This document shows positions 7,598 through 14,905 of a stretch of DNA of 23,355 nt, in pieces (position 1 is the first letter of the stretch; the number at the start of each line of letters is the position of its first letter). The stretch is from UMGS75 sp963648435 (GTDB lineage: Bacteria > Bacillota_I > Bacilli_A > ML615J-28 > CAG-313), in contig CAVJDT010000030.1 of the NCBI GenBank assembly GCA_963648435.1, positions 1 through 23,355 of the forward strand, in the 5' to 3' direction. Position numbers and translations under genes: made by a program. The notes under the pieces are model-generated. The model was not told the DNA's origin. It made no database searches and saw only the letters and a list, made by a program, of their open reading frames with translations.

Positions 7598-7626
7598 ATT
7601 ATAACTTATTTTATCAAAAAAGTCAA
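7598..7626 (-). promoter_or_regulatory. Sigma-A promoter of rny
   Basis: Minus strand: -35 TTGACT (7626-7621), 17-base spacer, -10 TATAAT (7603-7598). Start point near 7591, giving a leader of about 75 bases that contains a small GCTT...AAGC hairpin. Confidence 0.85.
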
Positions 7627-7663
7627 ACGTTTTCCTATTTATATTTTTTTTATTTCATTCTCA

Positions 7664-7693
7664 TTGTTTTCTTAGTATCATTTATGATATAAT
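7664..7693 (+). promoter_or_regulatory. Extended -10 promoter of recU
   Basis: -10 TATAAT at 7688-7693 with an upstream TG (extended -10), and a weak TTGTTT -35 at 7664-7669 with an 18-base spacer. The start point would fall near 7700, right at the AAGGTGAT ribosome site, so the leader is only about 10 bases. Confidence 0.7.
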
Positions 7694-7710
7694 GTTTAAG
7701 GTGATAAATA

Positions 7711-8322
7711 ATGATAAAATATCCAAATGGAATGACAAAAACTACTATAGTGGAAACTAAACCTAAAAAAAAGAATGCTAAAAAATCACATTTAGGTGTT
7801 GATTTTGAAGATTTAATTAACGAAAGTAATCAATACTATTTATTGAAAAATATAGCTAGTATTTATAAAAAACCAACTCCTATCCAAATTGTTAAAGTTG
7901 AATACCCATCTCGTAATAAAGCTAAAATAACTGAAGCCTATTATAGGATGCCATCTACAACCGACTATAATGGAATTTATAAAGGAAAATATATTGATTT
8001 TGAAGCTAAAAGTTGTCACTCTAATTCTTTTCCTTTTAATCACATTTATGAACATCAAATTAAGCACTTGGAAACTGTACAAAAAATGGGAGGTATTTCT
8101 TTTTTAATAATTGAATTTAGCATTTATCGTGAAGTATTTTTACTACCAACAACTAATCTTATTTGTTTATATAATGAATCTTTAAATGGTGGGCGTAAAA
8201 GCATTCCTTATGAGTATTTTAAAGAATATGCTTATCAATTAAAATTAGGCTTTAATCCACGCATCAACTATTTAGATGTTGTTGACACATTAATAGAAAA
8301 AGCAAATAATAATTTGGGATGA
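7711..8322 (+). CDS. recU: Holliday junction resolvase RecU
   Basis: 203 residues (206 in B. subtilis). RecU cuts Holliday junctions during recombinational repair and chromosome segregation. The catalytic set is present: D85 in STTDYNG, E98 and K100 in IDFEAK, with the N-terminal LGVDFEDLIN motif near residue 28. A basic N-terminal tail (KPKKKNAKKS) fits DNA binding. The ATG at 7711 has AAGGTGAT upstream. In most Bacilli recU is paired with ponA; here it stands alone, divergent from rny and convergent with upp. The TGA stop lies in the loop of the shared terminator. Confidence 0.95.
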   Translation: MIKYPNGMTKTTIVETKPKKKNAKKSHLGVDFEDLINESNQYYLLKNIASIYKKPTPIQIVKVEYPSRNKAKITEAYYRMPSTTDYNGIYKGKYIDFEAKSCHSNSFPFNHIYEHQIKHLETVQKMGGISFLIIEFSIYREVFLLPTTNLICLYNESLNGGRKSIPYEYFKEYAYQLKLGFNPRINYLDVVDTLIEKANNNLG

Positions 8323-8342
8323 TTCCTTTTTATTATTTGCTT
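8300..8342. terminator. Bidirectional terminator between recU and upp
   Basis: Perfect 13-bp stem (8300-8312 with 8330-8342, AAGCAAATAATAA and its complement) with a 17-base loop that contains the recU TGA. T runs follow on both strands (ATTTTTTATTT on plus; TTTTTC on minus), so it serves both convergent genes. Confidence 0.85.
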
Positions 8343-8347
8343 ATTTT

Positions 8348-8974
8348 TTATTTAGTTCCAAAGATTCTATCACCACAGTCACCAAGACCAGGAACGATGT
8401 AACCTTTCTCATTTAGTTTTTCATCTTTCGCCGCAAGGTATATATCAACATCAGGATGATGCTTTTTAATATTTTCGATTCCTTTATCTACACCAACTAA
8501 GCCAATATATACTATTTTTTTTGCACCCTTAGTTTTTAGAATATTAATAGCCTCAACTGCACTTCCACCAGTTGCAAGCATTGGATCTACTAAAAAGACA
8601 ATACCATCTTGAAGAGTTGGAGGAAACTTAGCATAATATAATTCTGGTTTTAATGTTTCTTCATTTCTAAATAATCCAATATGACCTATTTTGGCAGTTG
8701 GAAGTAAATTATGAATTCCATCAACCATGCCAAGTCCTGCTCTTAAGATTGGGACAATGACAATTTCTGAAGATAATTCATATCCTACTGCTTCAGCAAT
8801 TGGTGTATGAATTTTAGTTTCCCTAACTGGCAAATCTCTTGTTACTTCATATGCCATAAGTGCTGAAATTTCATTTAAAGCTTCACGGAAATCCTTAGTG
8901 TTAGTTTCTTTTTCTCTCATTCTTGATAGTTTGTGATTAATTAGGGGATGGTTAAATATTACTACTTTACTCAT
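8348..8974 (-). CDS. upp: Uracil phosphoribosyltransferase
   Basis: 208 residues, the usual 209. Joins uracil and PRPP to give UMP in pyrimidine salvage. Family marks: NHPLINHKLSRMREKETN at the start, IVPILRAGLGMVDG near residue 75, the PRPP-binding loop VDPMLATGGSAVEAI near 129-143, and the uracil-binding C-terminus GLGDCGDRIFGTK. The ATG at 8974 has an AAAGGAAG site. It follows recA after 135 bases that carry a possible RNA structure but no terminator, so it may be read from the pgsA-recA transcript. Confidence 0.97.
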   Translation of the reverse strand: MSKVVIFNHPLINHKLSRMREKETNTKDFREALNEISALMAYEVTRDLPVRETKIHTPIAEAVGYELSSEIVIVPILRAGLGMVDGIHNLLPTAKIGHIGLFRNEETLKPELYYAKFPPTLQDGIVFLVDPMLATGGSAVEAINILKTKGAKKIVYIGLVGVDKGIENIKKHHPDVDIYLAAKDEKLNEKGYIVPGLGDCGDRIFGTK

Positions 8975-9109
8975 GGTGCATTCTTCCTTTCATTGTTATA
9001 GGCGCTGGAATAACGATACCTAATCGCCAAAATTTACGGTACTCAGTTTTCTATGTCGTTTCCTTTCCTCTCTCATAAGTTTAAGGTCATATGAGCGGAC
9101 CATATTCAA
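8975..9109 (-). promoter_or_regulatory. Possible structured RNA leader of upp
   Basis: 135 bases with no gene, and noticeably less AT-rich than other gaps here. Complementary blocks on the minus strand: GGAAACGA (9063-9056) with TCGTTATTCC (9016-9007), and inside it TACC (9041-9038) with GGTA (9020-9017). A competing hairpin pairs GGCG (9028-9025) with CGCC (9004-9001) and CGAT (9026-9023) with ATCG (9017-9014). Upstream, ATATG/CATAT (9105-9089) competes with CTCATA/TATGAG (9095-9072). Mutually exclusive folds suggest regulation, but there is no T run for a terminator and I do not recognise a known riboswitch or PyrR site. A weak TATAAC (about 8999) could also be a -10. Confidence 0.3.
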
Positions 9110-10147
9110 CTATGAAAAAAGTTTTTCTCTTACTTTTGTTTCAATTTCTTTACATAATTCAGGGTTTTGTTTCAAAAGTTCTTTGACATTTTCACGACCT
9201 TGGCCTAAACGTTCGCCATTATATGAAAACCAAGCTCCACTTTTTTCAACAATATCAGCATTAACTGCTAAATCTAGAAGTTCACCTTCATGAGAAATTC
9301 CTTTACCATAAATTAAATCAACATCAGCTGTTCTAAATGGAGGTGCTACTTTGTTCTTTACAACTTTAATTCTAGTTGTATTTCCAATTGGTTCAGTTCC
9401 AACTTTAATTTGATCAACTCTTCTGATATCTAAACGAATTGTTGCGTAGAATTTTAAAGCACGACCACCTGAGGTTGTTTCAGGACTACCAAATAAAACT
9501 CCAACTTTTTCACGAATTTGATTGATAAAGATTGCGACAGCTTTTGATTTGGCAATAGCACCCGCAAGTTTACGCATCGCTTGACTCATTAATCTTGCTT
9601 GTAAACCAACATGACTAGCCCCCATATCACCTTCTATTTCTGCTTTAGGGACAAGAGCAGCAACTGAGTCAACTACAATAATATCGATTGCATTACTTCT
9701 AATTAATGCTTCAACTATTTCTAATGCTTGTTCACCATCATCAGGTTGAGACAAAATTAAATTATCAATATCTACACCAAGGGCTTTTGCATAAACAGGA
9801 TCAAGAGCATGTTCAGCATCGATGAAGGCAGCGTAACCACCTTTCTTTTGGGCCTCAGCTATTGCATGTAGCGCAAATGTTGTTTTACCGCTAGATTCCG
9901 GACCGTAAATTTCAATTATTCTTCCTTTAGGATAACCACCAACACCAAGGGCTGCGTCTAAAGCTATTGAGCCAGTTGAAATTACTTCAAGTTTTTCTTG
10001 AGCACGATCGCCAAGTTTCATAATTGAACCTTTTCCGTAATTCTTTTCAATAGTCTTAAATGCTTCTGCAAGGGCCTTCTCTTTGGCTGGATCTTTTGAT
10101 GGTTCAATGTCATCCATATTTAATTGTTTTACTTTTGCTTCTGCCAT
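9110..10147 (-). CDS. recA: Recombinase RecA
   Basis: 345 residues, full length and without an intein. RecA forms filaments on single-stranded DNA, exchanges strands and activates LexA cleavage. Walker A is GPESSGKT (82-89), Walker B IDIIVVDSVAALVP near 153, then GDMGASHVGLQARLMSQAMRKL and the L2 loop GSPETTSGGRALKFYA near 220. The N-terminus has the usual KALAEAFKTIEKNYGKGSIM. The ATG at 10147 has an AAAGGAAA site. The gene starts 13 bases after pgsA, matching the conserved pgsA-(cinA)-recA order; cinA is absent. Confidence 0.98.
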   Translation of the reverse strand: MAEAKVKQLNMDDIEPSKDPAKEKALAEAFKTIEKNYGKGSIMKLGDRAQEKLEVISTGSIALDAALGVGGYPKGRIIEIYGPESSGKTTFALHAIAEAQKKGGYAAFIDAEHALDPVYAKALGVDIDNLILSQPDDGEQALEIVEALIRSNAIDIIVVDSVAALVPKAEIEGDMGASHVGLQARLMSQAMRKLAGAIAKSKAVAIFINQIREKVGVLFGSPETTSGGRALKFYATIRLDIRRVDQIKVGTEPIGNTTRIKVVKNKVAPPFRTADVDLIYGKGISHEGELLDLAVNADIVEKSGAWFSYNGERLGQGRENVKELLKQNPELCKEIETKVREKLFS

Positions 10148-10160
10148 TTACTTTTCCTTT

Positions 10161-10802
10161 CTAATTCTTCTTAGAATTCTTTTTCTTATTATTAACATTT
10201 TCTGATAATACATCTTTATTTTTAGATAAATAATCCCAACCACTAAAGACTGTCGCCACAAGGGTCGCATATATAAGGATTAAACCAATTGTATCATAAA
10301 GTACATACCCACTTTGTTTTGATGAATGGGCAATTCCCAAAAATAAATATATTAGCGTTATAAATTGAATTGTTGTTTTAATTTTACCCCACATGCTTGC
10401 GGCGATAACCTTATTATTTTCTACAGCGATTAAACGCATACCCGAAATAATAAACTCTCTTGCCAAAATTATTGCAAGCATCCACCAACTAAATAAGTTA
10501 TTACCATACGTTTTTGCTTGGTCCATTAAAATAACAAATCCTGTCACAACAAGTAATTTGTCAGCAATAGGATCTAAGAACTTTCCAAAATTTGTAACTA
10601 AATTATATTTTCTTGCAATTTTTCCATCAAGAAAATCAGTTATCGAACCAATAAATATTAAAATTAAAATTATAAAATTAGATATTGTTAAAGCGTCAAT
10701 TCCTTCAAACATTGGCGTATGCCATGCTTTAATTCCATATACTATCATAATCACGGGGATTAACAATATTCTAAAAATTGTTAGTCTATTAGGTAAATTC
10801 AT
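10161..10802 (-). CDS. pgsA: CDP-diacylglycerol-glycerol-3-phosphate 3-phosphatidyltransferase
   Basis: About 213 residues. Makes phosphatidylglycerol phosphate from CDP-diacylglycerol, the committed step to phosphatidylglycerol and cardiolipin. The CDP-alcohol phosphotransferase signature is complete: D59-G60-xx-A63-R64-x8-G73-xxx-D77-xxx-D81 (DGKIARKYNL...GKFLDPIAD). Several transmembrane helices follow, with a Lys/Asn-rich tail. The start at 10802 (MNLPNRLTIF) is preferred because AAGGTGG lies 7-8 bases before it; the in-frame ATG at 10808 abuts that site. It opens the pgsA-recA operon from a consensus promoter at 10833-10861. Confidence 0.96.
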   Translation of the reverse strand: MNLPNRLTIFRILLIPVIMIVYGIKAWHTPMFEGIDALTISNFIILILIFIGSITDFLDGKIARKYNLVTNFGKFLDPIADKLLVVTGFVILMDQAKTYGNNLFSWWMLAIILAREFIISGMRLIAVENNKVIAASMWGKIKTTIQFITLIYLFLGIAHSSKQSGYVLYDTIGLILIYATLVATVFSGWDYLSKNKDVLSENVNNKKKNSKKN

Positions 10803-10832
10803 TTTCATCCCACCTTGTTTTTATTTAGTAAA

Positions 10833-10861
10833 ATTATATCATAAAAACGAGAAAATTGCAA
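10833..10861 (-). promoter_or_regulatory. Sigma-A promoter of the pgsA-recA operon
   Basis: Minus strand: -35 TTGCAA (10861-10856), 17-base spacer, extended -10 TGA-TATAAT (10838-10833). The start point would be near 10826, about 24 bases before the pgsA ATG. Confidence 0.8.
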
Positions 10862-10920
10862 GCATACAGTTATTAAATATCACTACACTTATATAATACG
10901 TAATAAATTCATTCTTTCCA

Positions 10921-10946
10921 TTTTAAATAGCACCAAATGGTGCTAT
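10921..10946 (-). terminator. Probable terminator overlapping the stop of the small membrane-protein gene
   Basis: Perfect 8-bp stem (10927-10934 with 10939-10946, ATAGCACC/GGTGCTAT), 4-base loop. The TAG stop of the upstream gene (10945-10943) lies in the first arm. The following minus-strand bases TTTAAAA are a poor T run, so efficiency is uncertain. Confidence 0.55.
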
Positions 10947-11185
10947 CTTAATTTATTTGTAAACTTTTCGATTAATCCATCAATTCCGTTTGCAACTTTA
11001 TTTATTAAACCTTCTTTAGGCTTTAATGTTTTTGGTTCATAATTATTATCTGGTAATGTTATTTCTTCTTCAAATTCATTTTTAGCATCTTCAAACATTT
11101 TACTATAATTATGATAACTTCCGCCAATATTAATACCTATTAGAAAAAAAACTAAAATTAAGAATATGACTACTACTTTTTTCAT
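10943..11185 (-). CDS. Small single-pass membrane protein downstream of gpr
   Basis: 80 residues: a basic start, one hydrophobic helix (about residues 4-23, VVVIFLILVFFLIGINIGG) and a charged outer part ending in a possible amphipathic helix (INKVANGIDGLIEKFTNKLR). The ATG is separated by one base from the gpr TAG, so translation is likely coupled. In B. subtilis the genes after gpr are spoIIP and yqxA (DUF3679); the short N-terminal anchor with a soluble tail is loosely reminiscent of YqxA, but I cannot confirm the family. Co-expression with gpr suggests a forespore role by inference only. Confidence 0.75.
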   Translation of the reverse strand: MKKVVVIFLILVFFLIGINIGGSYHNYSKMFEDAKNEFEEEITLPDNNYEPKTLKPKEGLINKVANGIDGLIEKFTNKLR

Positions 11186-11186
11186 A

Positions 11187-12173
11187 CTATTCCGTTTTTC
11201 CTTCTAGCACCCCATAGTGAACCGCAAAATTTATTCCACTTGCGATTATCTTGGACAAGTCTTCAATATCTTCATCCACTTCTTTCGGTGTTACCATTAA
11301 GTTATAGCCAGTAGGTGATAATATATCATACATTAATGCATGTTTTTCATCCTCATTAAGTAATCCTATTTGACCCATTAATAATTCTTTAGCATCATTA
11401 TTAGTACCTTCTTGAAGCAAGTAGTTAATTACATAATTTATCGTATCGTTTGTTATTGTTACCGCATCAACTACTGTTGGGACCCCCACCGCAACAACTG
11501 GTATCCCCACTGTTACTTCACTTAGTTCTTTACGCTTATTACCGACTCCAGACCCAGGGCTTATACCAGTATCTGTTATCTGGATAGTTCTATTTACTCT
11601 TTTTGTCGAATTTGAAGCAAGAGCATCAACAACAATTATATAATCTACATCTATTTTTTCTTTGACTGCTTTAATTATATCAAACGTTTCAATTCCTGTA
11701 GTTCCCATTACCCCAGGTGAAATTGCACTAACTTCACTAAAGCCTTCACTGACACTATTCATTTTAAACAAATGTCTTGTAACAATTACATTATCCATAA
11801 CATATGGACCAAGAGCATCAGGGGTTACATTAATATTACCAAGTCCAACTAGTAAACACTTTTTCCTTGTCAAGTTTTTTTGAACAATAAATCTTTTAAT
11901 AATATTGCCAACAGCTTTTTCTATCTTTTCACAAATAGTCAAGTCATGAAAATCAATATTTTCTAAATCTATTGTATAATAAGTTCCTACCTTTTTATTC
12001 ATTATTTTCGAAGCATTTGGACCTATCACACTTTTATAAACGGGAATATCATATAATTTTTCATTGCTTTGTAGAAGGTCTAGTAAATCGGTTTGATGAT
12101 TTATCGCCTCATCATAAGCTAGGTCAGTTCGTACATTCCATTTTTGAAAGTCTCTTAAATTTTGTTTAATCAT
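11187..12173 (-). CDS. gpr: Germination protease GPR (spore SASP endopeptidase)
   Basis: About 328 residues (368-370 in Bacillus). GPR degrades the small acid-soluble proteins coating spore DNA during germination. Family A25 marks: NVRTDLAYDEA near the start, LVGLGNINVTPDALGP near 120, AISPGVMGTTGIET near 150, VVDALASNSTKRVNRTIQITDTGISPGSGVGNKR (start near 182, well conserved) and GIPVVAVGVPTVVDA near 222; the C-terminal MVTPKEVDEDIEDLSKIIASGIN is also typical. The ATG at 12173 is preferred because AGAGGTG lies 6 bases before it; GTG 12182 and ATG 12179 sit in that site. Divergent from holA (in B. subtilis gpr and holA flank rpsT). A strong indicator of true spore formation. Confidence 0.95.
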   Translation of the reverse strand: MIKQNLRDFQKWNVRTDLAYDEAINHQTDLLDLLQSNEKLYDIPVYKSVIGPNASKIMNKKVGTYYTIDLENIDFHDLTICEKIEKAVGNIIKRFIVQKNLTRKKCLLVGLGNINVTPDALGPYVMDNVIVTRHLFKMNSVSEGFSEVSAISPGVMGTTGIETFDIIKAVKEKIDVDYIIVVDALASNSTKRVNRTIQITDTGISPGSGVGNKRKELSEVTVGIPVVAVGVPTVVDAVTITNDTINYVINYLLQEGTNNDAKELLMGQIGLLNEDEKHALMYDILSPTGYNLMVTPKEVDEDIEDLSKIIASGINFAVHYGVLEGKTE

Positions 12174-12256
12174 TAGCATCACCTCTTTTTTATTTTAGCC
12201 AAACTTTATTATTTTATTATTTTTTTTGCATTAAACATTATTTTTTTTTAGATTAA

Positions 12257-12265
12257 TGATATAAT
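12257..12265 (+). promoter_or_regulatory. Extended -10 promoter of holA
   Basis: TGA-TATAAT (extended -10) at 12257-12265. No good -35 at 16-18 bases upstream, which is an AT-rich run. The start near 12272 leaves a leader of about 20 bases including AAGGAGG. Confidence 0.6.
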
Positions 12266-12291
12266 ACTAATAAATACAAGGAGGATAACTT

Positions 12292-13275
12292 ATGGCTCTT
12301 ACTAAAGATGATGATCTCATATATTTATTTACGGGGACTTCTGAAGTTTTTATTAAAAATAGAATTAAACGTATTCTTCAAAGTTATAATAAGCAAGAAT
12401 ATACTGTTATAAAATATGATATGGAAACAACACCGCTTACAACAGTTATTAATGATGCTATTACCTTTCCTCTACTTGAAGATTTAAAAGTAATAATTTT
12501 ACGTAATCCAACTTTTCTTACTAAAAGTAAGGAAGATATTCCTCTAGATGTCAAAGCTTTCATAAAATACCTTAAAAACCCTAGTGAAACAACGGTATTA
12601 ATGATTGACGCAGCAAACATTAAAATTAATCAATCTAATGAGATTTATAAAGTATTAAAAAATGTCGCTTTAATCATTAATTATGATGAATCACAAGAAA
12701 TTGAATTGAAGGGTTGGGTAATTAGAAGTTTTGCAAGTAATGGAATTGAAATTAAAGAGGAAGCTCTTAATGTTTTTATGAATTATCTTAATAATAACCA
12801 AATAAGAATGGAACAAGAAATTGATAAGCTTTCCACTTATGTTGGTAAAGGTGGCACTGTTAGTGCCGATGATGTTAAGAATGTAGTTACTAAAGACTTA
12901 TCTAATGAAGTATTTAATCTTATTAAGGCTATTGTTGATCATAATCATATTGTGGTGACAACGATTTATCAACAATTAATTGCTAACACCAAAGATGTTA
13001 TGGGAATTCTTTCAATGATTAATAATAGTTTTATTGAAATGTTAACTATTAATAAATTATTGAAAGTGGGACATTCACAAAATGATATTGCAAAATTCTT
13101 TAATGTAAGTCCTGGTAGGGCCTTTTATATGGTTAAAAACGCTAAGAGTTTCAAAATTAATGATTTAGAAAATTACATTAAAAAAATGGCTGATTTAGAT
13201 TATAAAATTAAATCCGGACAAATTGATCGTTCAATTGGTTTAGATTTACTAATTGTGCAACTAGAACAGATTTAA
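12292..13275 (+). CDS. holA: DNA polymerase III delta subunit
   Basis: 327 residues, normal for Firmicutes HolA/YqeN (about 340). Delta is the clamp-loader subunit that opens the beta clamp. Visible parts: DLIYLFTGTSEVFIKNRIKRI at the start (the usual YLLYGEE...-like opening), NDAITFPLLEDLKVIILRNP near 50-70 (clamp-contact region), a central AAA+-like domain without Walker motifs as expected, GWVIRSFASNGIEIKEEAL near 140, RMEQEIDKLSTYVG near 170 and the C-terminal collar helices (LDYKIKSGQIDRSIGLDLLIVQL). ATG at 12292 with AAGGAGG. Monocistronic on the plus strand, divergent from gpr. Confidence 0.93.
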   Translation: MALTKDDDLIYLFTGTSEVFIKNRIKRILQSYNKQEYTVIKYDMETTPLTTVINDAITFPLLEDLKVIILRNPTFLTKSKEDIPLDVKAFIKYLKNPSETTVLMIDAANIKINQSNEIYKVLKNVALIINYDESQEIELKGWVIRSFASNGIEIKEEALNVFMNYLNNNQIRMEQEIDKLSTYVGKGGTVSADDVKNVVTKDLSNEVFNLIKAIVDHNHIVVTTIYQQLIANTKDVMGILSMINNSFIEMLTINKLLKVGHSQNDIAKFFNVSPGRAFYMVKNAKSFKINDLENYIKKMADLDYKIKSGQIDRSIGLDLLIVQLEQI

Positions 13276-13401
13276 CTTAAACCCTTGATGTTTTTATAAA
13301 TAAGAAACTATATCTATTGTTATATTTAATATGGTCAAGTTTTTCATTTAAAAAATATCTACAACTTATATACTCCTACTTTTAAAAGATTTCTATAAAC
13401 T

Positions 13402-13433
13402 AAAAAGGTTTGACGTAACAATCAAACCTTTTT
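13402..13433. terminator. Bidirectional terminator between holA and the convergent membrane-protein gene
   Basis: 12-bp stem (13402-13413 with 13422-13433, AAAAAGGTTTGA and its complement), 8-base loop, followed by TTTTT-type runs on both strands. The TGA stop of the minus-strand gene (13424-13422) lies in the first arm on that strand. For holA this is about 130 bases past its stop. Confidence 0.8.
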
Positions 13434-14162
13434 TTTCTTTAAATCCTCTTGAAAATATTTAGTAATTGTAAGATATATTAAATAAATATATGGCATTCCT
13501 AAGTTAGTTTCAATTAATGAATTAATAATTAAGGTTTTTACACTCATTTCATTCCAAGGTCTAATCCCATTAATTAGTAAAGCTAATTCCCAACCAAATT
13601 GTACTGTAATACCAATTACATTAAGTAGTAATATATTATAGACTTTTTTCTTACTAAACATATCATATATAATTAAAGTTCCATATCCAATTACTAATAT
13701 TAATGCCATAACCCAGTGATATTCATTTGTAGTGCGTGTTGTTATAATATTACTAGTTCCCCCCATTTTAGAAAGAGTAGGCACAATCAACCACCACCCT
13801 AATATAAGTAACGTGTAATGTAGAAAATATTTATCTTTTTTTAAAGCTAACCAAATAAATGCAAAATTAGTAATTCCATAACTAAGTGACATCCAAGTAA
13901 GGATTAAAAAGGTCATTCCTTCTTTTTGTAGAATCATATCACCATCTTTAATTATATATATACTTCTTGACTTTAAAACTAAATAGAAAATACCAAAATC
14001 TACTACTAAATATAAAATTCCCCCAAACAATGCAAATATTAATGTTAATTTATTTTTTTTAAGAAATAAAATTAAACATAACGTAACGATAAACAAACTA
14101 TCTAAAATTATGTATGCTAAATTAAAACTTCTAGTTGGTGTGATTTGATTTAAGATATTCAT
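13422..14162 (-). CDS. Polytopic membrane protein of unknown function
   Basis: 246 residues with about seven hydrophobic helices: near 14-35, 40-62, 83-107, 112-130, 148-168, 175-198 and 220-236. I do not recognise the family. Conserved-looking polar/aromatic spots within membranes include LGWWLIVPTLSKMGG, FGWELALLINGIRPW and NSLIETNLGMPYIYLI; these repeated Trp/Glu/Asn residues suggest a transporter-like or enzyme pocket rather than a simple anchor. A basic C-terminus (KKKKV) points to the cytoplasm. The ATG at 14162 has GAGAGGG upstream. No clear promoter and no operon partner. The TGA stop is embedded in the terminator stem. Confidence 0.75.
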   Translation of the reverse strand: MNILNQITPTRSFNLAYIILDSLFIVTLCLILFLKKNKLTLIFALFGGILYLVVDFGIFYLVLKSRSIYIIKDGDMILQKEGMTFLILTWMSLSYGITNFAFIWLALKKDKYFLHYTLLILGWWLIVPTLSKMGGTSNIITTRTTNEYHWVMALILVIGYGTLIIYDMFSKKKVYNILLLNVIGITVQFGWELALLINGIRPWNEMSVKTLIINSLIETNLGMPYIYLIYLTITKYFQEDLKKKKV

Positions 14163-14255
14163 AATAACCCTCTCAATATTATTCGTAAAAATATTTTATC
14201 ATACCAGTTAGAAAAAAACTTAAATCCTGCATTATTTTTACTTTTTAATTAGAAA

Positions 14256-14282
14256 AAAGATGCCTATGCATATGACATCTTT
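14256..14282 (-). terminator. Intrinsic terminator after the two-helix membrane-protein gene
   Basis: 9-bp stem (14256-14264 with 14274-14282, one G-U pair), 9-base loop, followed on the minus strand by TTTTC. It begins about 10 bases after the gene's stop. Confidence 0.65.
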
Positions 14283-14292
14283 CTTTTTTATA

Positions 14293-14733
14293 TTAATCAA
14301 TAAAAATAATACATTTTCGATTTTTATCATTAATTCCCACTCTAATCATATCATTTTTAACAAGACGAGCAAACTTATAAAGTTTTATAACTTTATCAGA
14401 TGTATACCTATCATCTCCAACAAATACCCATATCGCTGTGTATGTGGAATCAGGATGAGTTATAGCCATATCGGCGGTATCTATCTCCATATATATAAAA
14501 TCATTATAACATGTTAATAAAATAATCATTTTAACTATATAGTATAAATCAAAAAACAAAAAGATAAGACAGTTTACTAATGCAATAATAAGTAAAATAG
14601 TACTATAACTAATTGTTAATAAAGAAGCATAAATTAGTGCTAAAATAATTAGTGAAATAGAAAATATCATTATAAAATGTCTATAAAATGAATATTCCAC
14701 CGTATTATAAATTTTAAAATTTGTCTTAAACAT
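14293..14733 (-). CDS. Small membrane protein of unknown function, two or three helices
   Basis: About 146 residues from ATG 14733. Residues about 20-45 and 50-75 form a hydrophobic hairpin; a shorter hydrophobic stretch leads into a soluble C-terminal domain of about 65 residues (MEIDTADMAITHPDSTYTAIWVF then KVIKLYKFARLVKNDMIRVGI), which looks like a small beta domain. Unrecognised family. The ATG at 14733 is preferred because GGAGGG lies just before it; the ATG at 14748 would include that site. A near-consensus promoter at 14799-14827 precedes it and a terminator follows, so it is a single-gene unit. Confidence 0.7.
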   Translation of the reverse strand: MFKTNFKIYNTVEYSFYRHFIMIFSISLIILALIYASLLTISYSTILLIIALVNCLIFLFFDLYYIVKMIILLTCYNDFIYMEIDTADMAITHPDSTYTAIWVFVGDDRYTSDKVIKLYKFARLVKNDMIRVGINDKNRKCIIFID

Positions 14734-14798
14734 ATTCCCTCCATCCATACTTTAATTCATTAGATTTATATCTAAGTGAATTAAAATACTTTATTCTT

Positions 14799-14827
14799 AT
14801 TATAAAACAACTAGAAAAAAAAGTCAA
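14799..14827 (-). promoter_or_regulatory. Consensus sigma-A promoter of the small membrane-protein gene
   Basis: Minus strand: -35 TTGACT (14827-14822), 17-base spacer, -10 TATAAT (14804-14799). Start point near 14792, leader of about 60 bases. One of the best promoters in the window. Confidence 0.85.
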
Positions 14828-14841
14828 CTTTTTAGTATTTA

Positions 14842-14899
14842 TACCGAAAAAAAGCCTTATTTATAATTGGACTAAATCAAAAAATCCAAAATAAGGCTT
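14842..14899 (-). terminator. Intrinsic terminator of the ABC exporter operon
   Basis: 11-bp outer stem (14852-14862 with 14889-14899, AAGCCTTATTT and its complement) with an inner TTGGA/TCCAA pairing, followed on the minus strand by TTTTTT-CGG. It begins 7 bases after the TAA of the second exporter gene. The plus strand also has a T run after it. Confidence 0.85.
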
Positions 14900-14905
14900 A
14901 TTTTT

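Noticed and set aside
8975..9075. 18-codon ORF starting ATGAGAGAGGAAAGG in the recA-upp gap
   Set aside because: No ribosome site before the ATG and no coding signature; likely chance.
8975..9109. PyrR binding site or a known riboswitch before upp
   Set aside because: No clear PyrR consensus loop, no T-run terminator, and no match I recognise to ykkC, THF, purine or T-box leaders; kept only as a low-confidence structured leader.
11662..12169. Plus-strand open frames inside gpr
   Set aside because: Antisense shadows of a well-conserved gene with no ribosome sites.
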